A DNA stretch of 64,000 bases from Streptomyces carpinensis. Lineage in GTDB: Bacteria; Actinomycetota; Actinomycetes; Streptomycetales; Streptomycetaceae. Position 1 is the stretch's first letter; each line of letters starts with the position of its first letter. The position numbers were made by a program, and so were the translations under genes. Below the pieces are notes generated by a model. That model was not told where the DNA came from. It made no database searches and saw only the letters and a list, made by a program, of their open reading frames with translations. The stretch covers positions 20,787 through 84,786 of the forward strand of contig NZ_MUBM01000088.1 of the NCBI RefSeq assembly GCF_002154505.1, read 5' to 3'. Shown piece after piece: positions 44,762-53,749 of the stretch.

Positions 44762-47055
44762 TCCGCCTCGGCCTGCGCCTCACCCTGAGCGGCGGCAGGG
44801 AGGCCGGCGCCCGCCTCGCCGTCATCGTGGCCGCCGTCGCCCTCGGCGTCGGATTGCTGCTGAGCATCCTGGCGGCCATCAACGCCACCGCCGTTCAGAA
44901 CAGCCGGAACGCCTGGCTCAACACCGGCTCCGGCAAAAGCGCGACGAGCCAGTCCGCGGCAAGGGCAGACACCGACCCGCTGTGGTGGCTGCTCAGGGCG
45001 GACCACTTCGAAGGCAAAACCATCGGCCGAGTCGATGTCGCCGCCACCGGCCCGAACTCTCCGGTCCCGCCAGGACTCTCACGCCTTCCCGGACCGGGCG
45101 AGTTCTACGCCTCACCGGCCCTGGACAAGCTGCTCCGCTCCACCCCGGCCGCCGAACTCGCCGACCGCTATCCCGGCCATCAGGTCGGCACGGTCGGCAA
45201 CGCGGCGCTGCCGGGCCCCGACTCCCTGATCGTCGTCATCGGCCACAGCCCCGACCAGCTCGCGAAGCAGCACGACGCCACGCAGGTCACCACGATCACA
45301 ACCGCGCCCCCCAGCAGCTGCAACGGCACGAACTGCACGGTCAGGGCGGGCATCGACAGCGGGGGCGTCAAGCTCATCCTCTCCGTCGCGGGCACCGCCC
45401 TGATCTTCCCCGTGCTCATCCTGATCGGCACGGCCACCCGGCTGGCAGCCGCCCGCCGCGAGCAGCGCTTCGCCGCGATGCGCCTGGTGGGTGCCACGCC
45501 ACGGCAGATCTCGATGCTCTCGGCCGTCGAGTCGACGGTTGCCGCGGTCATCGGCACGGCCGTCGGCTTCGGCCTCTTCTACCTGTTCCGTACGCAGTTG
45601 GCGGCGGTCAACCTCACGCGGACGCCGTACTTCGCCGGCGATCTCACGCTCCGGACCGGCGACATCCTGCTCGTCGCTGTCGCCGTCCCGGTGGGGGCCG
45701 CGATCGCGGCCCGGATCGCCCTGCGCCGCGTCCAGGTCTCCCCGCTCGGGGTCACCCGGCGCGTCACGCCGCGTCCGCCTCGGGTCTACCGGGTGATCCC
45801 ACTGGCCGCCGGCATCGCCGAACTCTCGTACACCATCGGCCGGGTGCCCAGGAGCACCAACGGCCAGATCTGGGTCTTCGTCCCGGGAATCCTGCTGGTG
45901 CTGACCGGACTCGTCATCGCCGGACCCTGGCTGACCATGGCCGGAGCCCGCGTCCTGGCCCGGCATACCAGTCGGCCCGCGCTGCTCATCGCGGGCCGGC
46001 GGCTCGCGGACGACCCCAAGGCCGGCTTCCGCGCGGTCAGCGGGCTGGTCCTCGCCCTGTGCGTCACCAGCGCGGCCGTCGGGATCATCGGCTCCCTGAA
46101 CGCCGAGCGCGGCATCCCGCAGGCCGGCCGGACGGTCGCCGGCGCCTTGGACGCCAACTACGCCCACGGGTTCGACCGCACCACCGGACGTCAGATCGGC
46201 AGCGTGCCCCCGCTCTCCAAAGCCGCGCTCGGCGACCTGAACTCCGTACCGGGCGTCAAAGGCGTGCTGATGATCCACACGAACCCGCTCGGCACCACGG
46301 ACCCGGCCTTTCAGGGCCCCCAAGGTTCCGTGGCACCGCCGGTGGCCGGCCTTGCCTCGTGCGCCGAACTCGCCAAGATGCCGGCCCACAGCACATGCGC
46401 CTCCGGAGCCCAAGCGGTGTCGCTCACCCCGCACTACGGCAGTTTCGGCACGTACCGCTGGCAGCACTGGCCTACGGCATGGCCCGCCGCCGCCATCTCC
46501 GCCCAGCGGCTCGCCCGCCTCCCGGTCCAGGAGATCGTGGTGGCCACCGACGGGTCGACGTCGGCGATCGAACGCGCGCGCACCGTCCTCGCAAACTCGT
46601 ATCCCGACCAGGACGTCCCGTGGACCCTCCACGAGGAACATGCAAACAGCGGCGAACAGCTCGCCGGATACCGGCAACTGGCCAACGTGGTGGTCCTGGT
46701 CAGTTTCCCCATCGCCGGCTGCAGCCTTGCGGTGAGCGTGGCCGGCGGCCTGCGCGACCGCAAGCGCCCCTTCAGCCTGCTGCGGCTGACCGGTACACAG
46801 CTCGGCGTGCTGCGGCGGGTGGTGCTTCTGGAGAGCGCGGTCCCGCTCCTGGTGGTCGCCGTGGTGGCGATCGGGATGGGCTTCCTCGCTGCCCAGCTGT
46901 TCGTCCAGGCACAGTTCAGGTACTCGATCCGGGCACCGGGGATCCAGTACTACGCGATCGTGCTCGCCGGGCTCGTCGCCTCGCTGGGGGTCATCGCATC
47001 CACGATGCCGCTGCTCAGGCGCATCACGGGACCCGAGACGGCACGCAACGAGTAG
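44758..47055 (+). CDS. FtsX-domain ABC permease
   Basis: A 765-aa permease with the ten-helix, two-FtsX-module plan seen in actinobacterial antimicrobial-peptide or lipid extrusion systems. The first helix is about residues 18-40, with a large extracellular domain of about 45-195. FtsX module 1 follows (VAGTALIFPVLILIGTATRL, RREQRFAAMRLVGATPRQIS); module 2 is near the C-terminus (LRDRKRPFSLLRLTGTQLGV). The GTG start overlaps the ATPase stop. It probably exports or senses a membrane-active compound under PadR control. Confidence 0.9.
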   Translation: MIRLGLRLTLSGGREAGARLAVIVAAVALGVGLLLSILAAINATAVQNSRNAWLNTGSGKSATSQSAARADTDPLWWLLRADHFEGKTIGRVDVAATGPNSPVPPGLSRLPGPGEFYASPALDKLLRSTPAAELADRYPGHQVGTVGNAALPGPDSLIVVIGHSPDQLAKQHDATQVTTITTAPPSSCNGTNCTVRAGIDSGGVKLILSVAGTALIFPVLILIGTATRLAAARREQRFAAMRLVGATPRQISMLSAVESTVAAVIGTAVGFGLFYLFRTQLAAVNLTRTPYFAGDLTLRTGDILLVAVAVPVGAAIAARIALRRVQVSPLGVTRRVTPRPPRVYRVIPLAAGIAELSYTIGRVPRSTNGQIWVFVPGILLVLTGLVIAGPWLTMAGARVLARHTSRPALLIAGRRLADDPKAGFRAVSGLVLALCVTSAAVGIIGSLNAERGIPQAGRTVAGALDANYAHGFDRTTGRQIGSVPPLSKAALGDLNSVPGVKGVLMIHTNPLGTTDPAFQGPQGSVAPPVAGLASCAELAKMPAHSTCASGAQAVSLTPHYGSFGTYRWQHWPTAWPAAAISAQRLARLPVQEIVVATDGSTSAIERARTVLANSYPDQDVPWTLHEEHANSGEQLAGYRQLANVVVLVSFPIAGCSLAVSVAGGLRDRKRPFSLLRLTGTQLGVLRRVVLLESAVPLLVVAVVAIGMGFLAAQLFVQAQFRYSIRAPGIQYYAIVLAGLVASLGVIASTMPLLRRITGPETARNE

Positions 47056-47065
47056 CAGGAACGGC

Positions 47066-47105
47066 GACGGCTCGGACCGACTGACCGCAGCAGGTCCGAG
47101 CCGTC
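47066..47105. terminator. Bidirectional 13-bp stem-loop terminator
   Basis: GACGGCTCGGACC (47066-47078) and GGTCCGAGCCGTC (47093-47105) pair perfectly around a 14-base loop, between the convergent ends of the FtsX permease and the reductase-family gene. Confidence 0.65.
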
Positions 47106-47128
47106 CCACGTGGTCAGAAGGAAGCCGC

Positions 47129-47734
47129 CTAGTAGCTGTCGTAGCTGGGCTTACCGTTCGGCCGGTAGACGCCGACGATGGTGCCGCCCTTCGTCGTCGA
47201 GACGCTGACCGGCTCCAGCGCAGTGGGGATCGCCCCGTCGGCGAACAGCCGCTTGCCGGTGCCGATGATCACCGGATGGATGGTCAGCCGGTACTCGTCG
47301 ACGAGGTCGTGCTGCATGAGGGTCTGGGCGAGGTCGCCACTGCCCACGACGTTGATGTTGCCGCCGTCGGACTCTTTCAGCTTGCGTACGGCATCGACGA
47401 TGTCGCCCTCCAGCAGCGTGGAGTTCTGCCACTCGACCGATGTCAGGGTCCGAGACGCCACGTACTTGTGCATGCGGTTCATCCGATTGGTGAACGGGTT
47501 GCCGGGATCGGCGGTCGGCCAGTACGACGCGAAGATCTCGTACGTCTTGCGGCCGAGCAGCATCGCGTCGGAGAACTCGTACCAACCGGCGATGGCCGTG
47601 CCGACCTCGTCGTCGGCCACCGGCTTCTGCCAGCCGCCGTGCTCGAAGCCGCTCTGAGTGTCCTCGTCCGGACCGCCCGGCGCCTGCATGACGCCGTCCA
47701 GCGTCAGGAACGTGCAAACGATGATCTTGCGCAT
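47129..47734 (-). CDS. Dihydrofolate-reductase/RibD C-terminal family protein
   Basis: A 201-aa NADPH-binding-fold protein of the YyaP/YwjB type. It opens RKIIVCTFLTLDGVMQAPGG, has AMLLGRKTYEIFASYWP for the cofactor loop and NVVGSGDLAQTLMQHDLVDE as the second half. The reaction is unknown for this subgroup. The ATG at 47734 follows AGGGAGC. It is intact, unlike the distant relative at 35090. Confidence 0.87.
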   Translation of the reverse strand: MRKIIVCTFLTLDGVMQAPGGPDEDTQSGFEHGGWQKPVADDEVGTAIAGWYEFSDAMLLGRKTYEIFASYWPTADPGNPFTNRMNRMHKYVASRTLTSVEWQNSTLLEGDIVDAVRKLKESDGGNINVVGSGDLAQTLMQHDLVDEYRLTIHPVIIGTGKRLFADGAIPTALEPVSVSTTKGGTIVGVYRPNGKPSYDSY

Positions 47735-47898
47735 GGTGCGCTCCCTTCGTCGACGGGTAGACCGCACGACCGCCGGAAACTCATCGGCGGAACTTCCGCG
47801 GCGCAGCACCAGGGCCGTCGTCTGGATCAGGCCGGCTGTGAAGTGCGGTACCTCTTGGCCGACCCGAGGGGGTCCGGTCCGCAGATACACCCCTGCGC

Positions 47899-48429
47899 TT
47901 AACCGCGGCCGGCGGGCAAGAGGTGTTCCCATGTGAGTAGTTCGTAGGTCCGTCCCTTGTCGGCAACGGTCTCGGGTGCCGAGTTGGAGGGGTGGAAGCC
48001 GGCAGATCGCGCAACGGCGATGCTGGGGTCGTTGCCGGGTTCGATCTCGAGGATCACCCGCGGCAGGGCGACGGTGGTGTGCGCGTACTCGGTCATTGCC
48101 CGAAGAGCGCGCACTGCCAGTCCCTGTCCCCGGTGAGCTGCACCCACGATGTAGCCGACGCTGCCGGTGGCCCGGTTCAGCAGGACTTCTCCCAGTGCCC
48201 GCCGCCCATCGGTGGTGATGGCCAGGTGGATACGCTCGTTCCCGCGTCGCGCCTGGCGTGCGCTGTCCAGGTATCGCAGCGCGGCGGCCTGGTCGAACGG
48301 CGTCTCCAAGGGGGTCCGGTATGCGACGTCGGGATCGTCGAACAGCTCTTGCATGACGGCGAGGTCCTCGCTCGTCCATTCGCGAAGCAGCAGGCCGTGA
48401 GCGGTGAGACGGAGGGGGTGCGTGTCCAT
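47899..48429 (-). CDS. GNAT-family N-acetyltransferase
   Basis: A 176-aa acetyltransferase of the RimJ/RimL-like group. LLREWTSEDLAVMQELFDDP opens the fold. The acetyl-CoA loop is VGAAHRGQGLAVRALRAMTE (motif A, pattern R/Q-G-x-G-x-A). VILEIEPGNDPSIAVARSAG is motif B, with the conserved Asn-x-x-S replaced by NDPS. The acceptor is unknown. Start ATG 48429. Confidence 0.87.
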   Translation of the reverse strand: MDTHPLRLTAHGLLLREWTSEDLAVMQELFDDPDVAYRTPLETPFDQAAALRYLDSARQARRGNERIHLAITTDGRRALGEVLLNRATGSVGYIVGAAHRGQGLAVRALRAMTEYAHTTVALPRVILEIEPGNDPSIAVARSAGFHPSNSAPETVADKGRTYELLTWEHLLPAGRG

Positions 48430-48714
48430 GGCGATCTCATTCTGCCCTGCCGCCGTACACCGTGGCTGCTGAAGAAGCTCAACCCGAGGACACCGCGTGG
48501 GCGCGGGTGAGGTGAGCGAGCGGCCGGGGTGCTGCGACGAGGACCTCGCGCCCCGAGTAGCCGCCCTTCGCCCCCAGGGATCCTCGCGCACCGGCGCGCC
48601 GACGACCAGCGGCCCGGCATCCCGCAGCGTCTGGGTGATCTTGTCGCCGCTCACGGCGATGGGCAGCAGTGCAGGGTGCTGCGCGAGGCCGAGCCGTCGG
48701 CCCCGGGGCAGTTC
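48430..48714. other. Short stretch without a gene
   Basis: No supported reading frame. It separates the GNAT gene's promoter side from the small membrane protein. Confidence 0.35.
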
Positions 48715-48909
48715 CTAGTCACCGTCGTCGGCGATCTGGTTCAGGCCCCGGCGCCGGTTCTTCCCGGAGCGGCGCAGCAGCTCTCCCGCGGCGAGCGTCA
48801 CGGTCGCCACGACGCGGGCCCAGCGGGGCCCGCCGCGCTCCGCCCACACCACACATACGCACCCGCCGACGGCGAGCACCACGATGCCGATCAGCACCAG
48901 AACAGCCAT
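48715..48909 (-). CDS. Small single-helix membrane protein
   Basis: A 64-aa protein with one clear N-terminal helix (AVLVLIGIVVLAVGGCVCVV), then a basic tail (LLRRSGKNRRRGLNQ) that would stay in the cytoplasm. GGGGTGGGG precedes the ATG at 48909; an ATG at 48930 is possible. Function unknown. Confidence 0.6.
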   Translation of the reverse strand: MAVLVLIGIVVLAVGGCVCVVWAERGGPRWARVVATVTLAAGELLRRSGKNRRRGLNQIADDGD

Positions 48910-49202
48910 GTTCCCCACCCCTACGTTCATTCGGACGGTTCTGTTGATCGTCTCAGGCTGGGAAGGGATGCCCCACCGGGATGTCCCGCCAAGACGCCGA
49001 CCGGGGAGCATGCCGCACGAGCCGGAGAGGGTGGGTCTGGTACAGCGTTCCGACCATGGCCCCGGCCATGATGTCCAGGACCCCCACCGTGAGCGGGACG
49101 GCGTGTCGGGGTTGAGAGCGCGGAATCCGTTGCAGGGGGTAGCGCTCGGCTGTCGGCCTGCCAACACTGGTGCGCACACCGGCGGGCGGAGAGGGTACGG
49201 GC

Positions 49203-50411
49203 ATGGCGACGCGCACGGAACCGGAGCGGTCGGCGTTACCGGAGCGGCGGCCGGAGTTGGACGCGATCCGGATGCTGGTCGTGATCGGGCTGGTCTTCTT
49301 CCACTCGGCGCTCGTGTTCGCCGCTGACGACGACTTCTATGTCAAGAACGCCCAGACCACCGAAGCCGTCCTGATCACCGCCGGGTTCGGGGTCGTGTGG
49401 GCCATGCCGCTGCTCTTCCTCATCTCCGGCCTGGGCGCCTGGCACTCGCTGCACCGCCGCGGCGCAGGCGGCTTCGCCAAGGAGCGGTTGCTGCGGCTGG
49501 GGGTGCCGCTGGTGTTCGCGACCCTCGTATTGAACCCGCTGCCGCAGTGGCTGCGGGCCCGCTCGGCCGACGCCACCTACCACGAGTCGTACCTCGGATT
49601 CCTGCCCCGCTTCTACGACGTGCGCCTGGCGCCGGCAGAGTTTCCCTTCCTCGTTCAGGGCGAGCACTTCGAGACCGGCCATCTCTGGTTCGTCGTGCTC
49701 CTGCTGGCGTTCTCCCTCATGCTGGCGCCGCTCTTTCGATGGCTGCCGCGTGAGCATGTGCGCCACACCTGCGACCGGTTGGCGCACACGGTGCTGCGCC
49801 GGCGCGGCACCGTGCTGCTGCCGGCCTTAGCTTTCGCCGCGATCTGCGCCTTCGCGCGGATGGAGGAGGACTTCGCGGGCTGGCACCGCTGGTCGTACCT
49901 GCTGTTCTTCATCGCCGGTTTCACGCTCGCCGCCGACGACCGCTTCCGTGCCGTGATGCGGCGCGACGCCGGGCTTGCGGCCTGGCTCGGCGTCCTGTTG
50001 TTCGCGGCATGCGGTCCCGGCTTCGCCTTGGCAGACAAGCCCTTCACTGAGGCGACCGTCCTGGCCACCGCGTCACGAGCGCTGTTCGGCGCGGCCGGAT
50101 GGTGTCTGGTGGTCGCCATCCCGGGCCTTCTCGACCGCCGACGGCTCCGGCACCCGCCGGCGGCACCGAACCCGGATCCGACGACGCGCCGGCGCCTCCA
50201 CGGCTATCTCGCCGCCGCCGTGCTGCCCCTGTACGTCCTGCACCAGCCGATCGTGGTCGCCGTCGCGTACTTCGTGGTCGGCTGGCCGGCACCGATCCCC
50301 GTCAAGTACACCGTGCTCGTCACGATCGCCCTTGCCCTCACCCTCGCCATGTACGAGCTGCTGATCCGCCGCACGCGAGCAACCCGTTTCCTGTTCGGGA
50401 TGCGGCCCTGA
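49203..50411 (+). CDS. Acyltransferase-3 family membrane protein
   Basis: A 402-aa polytopic membrane protein with about ten helices. The acyltransferase-3 N-terminal signature is ELDAIRMLVVIGLVFFHSAL, with the conserved His in VFFHS. Arg-rich loops and FAADDDFYVKNAQ follow. Such enzymes move acyl groups onto cell-surface sugars or small molecules. GGAGAGG sits nine bases before the ATG. The C-terminus ends FLFGMRP. No sugar gene lies next to it. Confidence 0.85.
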   Translation: MATRTEPERSALPERRPELDAIRMLVVIGLVFFHSALVFAADDDFYVKNAQTTEAVLITAGFGVVWAMPLLFLISGLGAWHSLHRRGAGGFAKERLLRLGVPLVFATLVLNPLPQWLRARSADATYHESYLGFLPRFYDVRLAPAEFPFLVQGEHFETGHLWFVVLLLAFSLMLAPLFRWLPREHVRHTCDRLAHTVLRRRGTVLLPALAFAAICAFARMEEDFAGWHRWSYLLFFIAGFTLAADDRFRAVMRRDAGLAAWLGVLLFAACGPGFALADKPFTEATVLATASRALFGAAGWCLVVAIPGLLDRRRLRHPPAAPNPDPTTRRRLHGYLAAAVLPLYVLHQPIVVAVAYFVVGWPAPIPVKYTVLVTIALALTLAMYELLIRRTRATRFLFGMRP

Positions 50412-50554
50412 CGGTGTCTCCAGTGCGCTGATCACGGCCACTCGTCGATAGCCATTACAAGGACGGTCGACCCGTAGTGGGCCGCGAGCTTGGTGCCCCC
50501 ATGGAGGTCGACTGCGTGTGGATGCCCGCCGACCGTTCGCAGCGGGACGCCGGC

Positions 50555-51136
50555 TCAGACGGTGTCGATGGAGAGTCTCGGTGCGGCACTGACGATGGCA
50601 TGCACGGTCTCGGCGACGAGCCGCCGGTCCAGGGGGGCGTCGTCGAAGGCGCGGTGCATGGGCCAGCCCTCGATCAGCGCGTCGAGCGCGCGGGACACCC
50701 CGGGCGTGAAGTGCAGGGCGAGACTGTCCCGACTGCGTTCGAGCCAGGCGCGGGTGGTGGCGGACACTGCCTCGTTGTGGTTGGCGTAGGCGTACATCTC
50801 GAAGATGAGTGTCATCTCGCGATCCGTGGCATAGGCCGGTCCGCAGATCAACTCGACGACGGCTTCCTCGGCTTCGGCCATCGATTCGGCCGCCTGCACG
50901 GTCTGGCGGTAGAGCAGGGACATGGTGTCCGCCAGCCGGGCGAACGCCTGCGCGAGCAGGTCGTCGATGCCATCGAAGTAGTACGTCAACGAGCCGAGTG
51001 GCACCTGCGCCCGTGCCGCGATCTTGCGATGGGTGGTCTTGTGCACGCCGCCCTCGGCGATGACCTCGAGGGCGGCATCCAGGATGCGCTCCTTGCGCCC
51101 GGGATCGTTCGGGATCTCGCGTCGTGTGCCGCTCAC
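50555..51136 (-). CDS. TetR-family repressor
   Basis: A 193-aa repressor. The helix-turn-helix is KERILDAALEVIAEGGVHKT, THRKIAARAQVPLGSLTYYF. The C-terminal ligand domain resembles the TetR_C group of drug-efflux regulators. The GTG start faces the divergent MFS gene across 101 bases holding two TGTAC-N4-GTACA operators, so it very likely represses both. Confidence 0.9.
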   Translation of the reverse strand: MSGTRREIPNDPGRKERILDAALEVIAEGGVHKTTHRKIAARAQVPLGSLTYYFDGIDDLLAQAFARLADTMSLLYRQTVQAAESMAEAEEAVVELICGPAYATDREMTLIFEMYAYANHNEAVSATTRAWLERSRDSLALHFTPGVSRALDALIEGWPMHRAFDDAPLDRRLVAETVHAIVSAAPRLSIDTV

Positions 51137-51172
51137 GCCCCCAATGTGCCACGAGTCGACCACACCGGAGTG

Positions 51173-51208
51173 TGTACATGCGTACATGTAAGTGTGTACG
51201 CTCGTACA
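51173..51208. promoter_or_regulatory. Tandem TetR operators (TGTAC-N4-GTACA twice)
   Basis: TGTACATGCGTACA (51173-51186) and TGTACGCTCGTACA (51195-51208) are perfect five-base inverted repeats with the same four-base spacer. Their centres are 22 bases apart, about two helical turns. They lie between the divergent TetR and MFS starts. Confidence 0.7.
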
Positions 51209-51237
51209 GACTTTTCACACGCCTGGAGCCACCGCCC

Positions 51238-52434
51238 GTGACCGCCGACCTCGCCCGCCGCCGCACCGCCGTCTTCGCCCTGTTCTTCGTCCCCGGCCTG
51301 ACCATCTCCTCCTGGGTGACACGCACCCCCGACGTGCGCGACATGGTCCACGCCACCACGGCGCAGATGGGTCTCATCCTGTTCGGGCTGTCCGTCGGAT
51401 CGATGATCGGCATCCTGTGCTCCGGCGCCCTCGTGGCCCGCTGGGGTGCGCGGCCGGTCATCGTGGCCGGAACGACGGCGGTGGCAGCCGCTGCCGCACT
51501 CATCGGCATCGGAGCAGCCGCAGGCTCGGGCCTCGGTGTGGCGCTGGGCCTCGGGGTCTTCGGCCTGGGAATGGGGGGCGGTGAGGTGGCCCTCAACGTC
51601 GAGGGCGCCGAAGTGGAGCGATTGCTCGGCCGCTCCACGATGCCGGCCATGCACGGCTTCTTCAGCCTCGGCACGGTCATCGGGGCGATCGGAGGGATGG
51701 GCCTGACGGCGGTCGCCTTCCCGGTTCTCATCCACCTGGCGGCCGTCGCCGCGGCGGCCCTGGCCGTGCTCGTCCTCGTGATCCGCCACGTCCCCCCAGG
51801 CGTGGGCCGACGCGCCTCCGCCAAGGGCCGCGAGGCGGGGGCGGAACGTGTCGCGGTGTGGAAGGACTCCAGGCTGCTGCTCATCGGATGCGTCATCCTC
51901 GCCCTCGCCATGGCCGAGGGAACCGCGAACGACTGGCTCCCGCTGGTCATGGTGGACGGCCACGGCTTCGACCCCGCCCTGGGCTCAGCCGTGTACGCCG
52001 TGTTCGCCGCCGCGATGACCCTCGGGCGTTTCACCGGCGGACACTTCGTCGACCGCTTCGGGCGAGCGGCCGCACTGTGCGGGAGCGCGATCATCGGGGC
52101 AGTCGGACTGGCCCTCGTGATCTTCATCGACAACCAGGTTGTCGCGGCCACCGCCGCGATCCTCTGGGGACTTGGGGCGTCGCTCGGGTTTCCCGTCGCG
52201 CTCTCCGCAGCGGGCGATTCCGGCGACCAGTCCGCCGCACGCGTCTCGCTGGCCGCCACCGTCGGCTATGTCGCGTTCCTCGTGGGCCCGCCCTCCCTCG
52301 GCTACCTCGGCGAGCACTTCGGGCTACGCCACGCGCTGATCCTCGTTCTCCTCCTGGTAGCGGCCGCTGCCTTCGCCACACCCGCCGCTCGCACACCGCG
52401 GACTGAACGAGACGGGGATCCGATCCGCGCGTGA
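51238..52434 (+). CDS. MFS transporter (FucP/YbjJ-like, 12 helices)
   Basis: A 398-aa major facilitator with twelve helices. The first loop motif is SGALVARWGARPVIVAG (motif A, G-x-x-x-D/A-R-x-G-x-R). SLGFPVALSAAGDSGDQSAA lies in helix 10-11. The protein resembles the YbjJ/sugar-efflux branch. The GTG start is chosen because the upstream extension runs through the operators. It is probably an efflux pump controlled by the divergent TetR. Confidence 0.87.
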   Translation: MTADLARRRTAVFALFFVPGLTISSWVTRTPDVRDMVHATTAQMGLILFGLSVGSMIGILCSGALVARWGARPVIVAGTTAVAAAAALIGIGAAAGSGLGVALGLGVFGLGMGGGEVALNVEGAEVERLLGRSTMPAMHGFFSLGTVIGAIGGMGLTAVAFPVLIHLAAVAAAALAVLVLVIRHVPPGVGRRASAKGREAGAERVAVWKDSRLLLIGCVILALAMAEGTANDWLPLVMVDGHGFDPALGSAVYAVFAAAMTLGRFTGGHFVDRFGRAAALCGSAIIGAVGLALVIFIDNQVVAATAAILWGLGASLGFPVALSAAGDSGDQSAARVSLAATVGYVAFLVGPPSLGYLGEHFGLRHALILVLLLVAAAAFATPAARTPRTERDGDPIRA

Positions 52435-52576
52435 CACCCGAGCCCGAGAGGGCTGGCGAGGCAGGTGACAGCCTGCGTGATCGCGTCCACCGTCACTCCC
52501 GGCATTCAACCGCGTCGATCACGAGCATCTCACCTCGATGCCGGGCGCATGAGGCGCTATCGCTCATCCCGAGTGT

Positions 52577-53143
52577 TCAGCTGACCGTCTTCGAATCGCC
52601 GGTACGGGCGTCCGGGTCCCGTGTCGCGGCGGGAGCGGAGGACGCCTGGGCGAGCAGGTCGCTGAGGGCCTCGCAGTGCGTGGGGCCGATGGAGTCGGCC
52701 AGGACCTGGTTGACCGCTGCGGCCAGGGCGGGAGAGTGCTGGGCGAGCAGCCGCCGGGCCTTGTTGGTCAGCGTCAGGGCGACTCCGCGCCGGTCGCCGC
52801 AGACGGACTCGCGTACGACCAGGTCCGCGTGCTGGAGGCAGGCCACCTGATAGGTCAGGCGGGTCTTGGGGCGGCCGAGCAGCTCCGCGATCCGCGTCAT
52901 CCGCAGGGTGTTCCCCGGCTGGTCGGCCAGCAGGCACAGGATGAGGAACTCATCGTGCGAGACCCCCATCGCCTCCTTCACATGTTTGCGCAACTGCTGC
53001 TCGACGGCGCCCGCCGCGGCGAGCACCCGCATCCAGGTCCGCAGCTCCGCCGGCAGCAGCCCGCCCCCGCCCGAAGCCGGACAGCCGGAAGCATCGCCGG
53101 TCCGGGAGGAGCCGGCGGAGGCGGGGTCGATGGAGCCGGGCAT
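52577..53143 (-). CDS. MarR-family transcriptional regulator
   Basis: A 188-aa winged-helix regulator with a Gly/Ser/Pro-rich N-terminal tail (about 1-32). The DNA-binding part is NTLRMTRIAELLGRPKTRLT and LVVRESVCGDRRGVALTLTN. It is divergent from the YceI gene; two copies of CAAATTTGAAC lie in the 90-base gap, one near each start. This is the common MarR-YceI arrangement of Streptomyces. Confidence 0.88.
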   Translation of the reverse strand: MPGSIDPASAGSSRTGDASGCPASGGGGLLPAELRTWMRVLAAAGAVEQQLRKHVKEAMGVSHDEFLILCLLADQPGNTLRMTRIAELLGRPKTRLTYQVACLQHADLVVRESVCGDRRGVALTLTNKARRLLAQHSPALAAAVNQVLADSIGPTHCEALSDLLAQASSAPAATRDPDARTGDSKTVS

Positions 53144-53164
53144 GCGTCCAGGATACCAGTGGTC

Positions 53165-53207
53165 CAAATTTGAACGAATGCATGCTAGCGTGAGTCGTAC
53201 AAATTTG
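53165..53207. promoter_or_regulatory. Twin CAAATTTG operator sites between MarR and YceI genes
   Basis: The palindrome CAAATTTG, extended on the right to CAAATTTGAAC, occurs at 53165-53172 and 53200-53207, 35 bases apart. Each copy is next to one of the divergent starts, in an otherwise GC-rich region. Confidence 0.6.
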
Positions 53208-53233
53208 AACCATGGCCTGAGTGAGGAGTCTCC

Positions 53234-53749
53234 ATGACCAAAGCCGTGAAGTCGGGCGCTTTCCAGTTGGATCGCGCGGGTTCCACCGTCGCCATCCGGC
53301 ACAAGACGATGTGGGGTCTGGTCACGGTGAAGGGGCACTTCACCACGCTCTCCGGCGACGGCGAGGTCCGCCCGGACGGCACCGCCACCGGCACCGTCAC
53401 CGTCGGCTCCGCCTCCGTCGACACCAAGAACGCCAAGCGCGACACTCATCTGCGCTCGGCCGACTTCTTCGCCGCTGAGGAGTTTCCGGAGATCATCTAC
53501 GAGGTCCGCGAGGTCACTCCGCGCGGCGAGGCCGCCGTCGAGGTCAACGGCAGCCTGACCGTGCGCGGTACCACCCGTCCGCTGACCCTGACCGCCACCG
53601 TCACCGAGGCGGGTGCCGAAGCGGCTACCCTGACCGCCGATTTCACCGTGGACCGCAGGGAGTTCGGGCTGACCTGGAACCAGGTGGGGATGATGCGTGA
53701 CGTGACCACGGTGAACGCCGTCCTTCGTTTCCGGCGCACCCAGGACTGA
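53234..53749 (+). CDS. YceI-family lipocalin-like protein
   Basis: A 171-aa beta-barrel protein of the YceI family, which binds isoprenoid or other lipophilic ligands. There is no signal peptide. Landmarks are FQLDRAGSTVAIRHKTMWGL, STDT-type segments (SVDTKNAKRDTHLRSADFF) and the closing FTVDRREFGLTWNQV. It is controlled by the divergent MarR protein. GAGGAG precedes the ATG. Confidence 0.92.
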   Translation: MTKAVKSGAFQLDRAGSTVAIRHKTMWGLVTVKGHFTTLSGDGEVRPDGTATGTVTVGSASVDTKNAKRDTHLRSADFFAAEEFPEIIYEVREVTPRGEAAVEVNGSLTVRGTTRPLTLTATVTEAGAEAATLTADFTVDRREFGLTWNQVGMMRDVTTVNAVLRFRRTQD

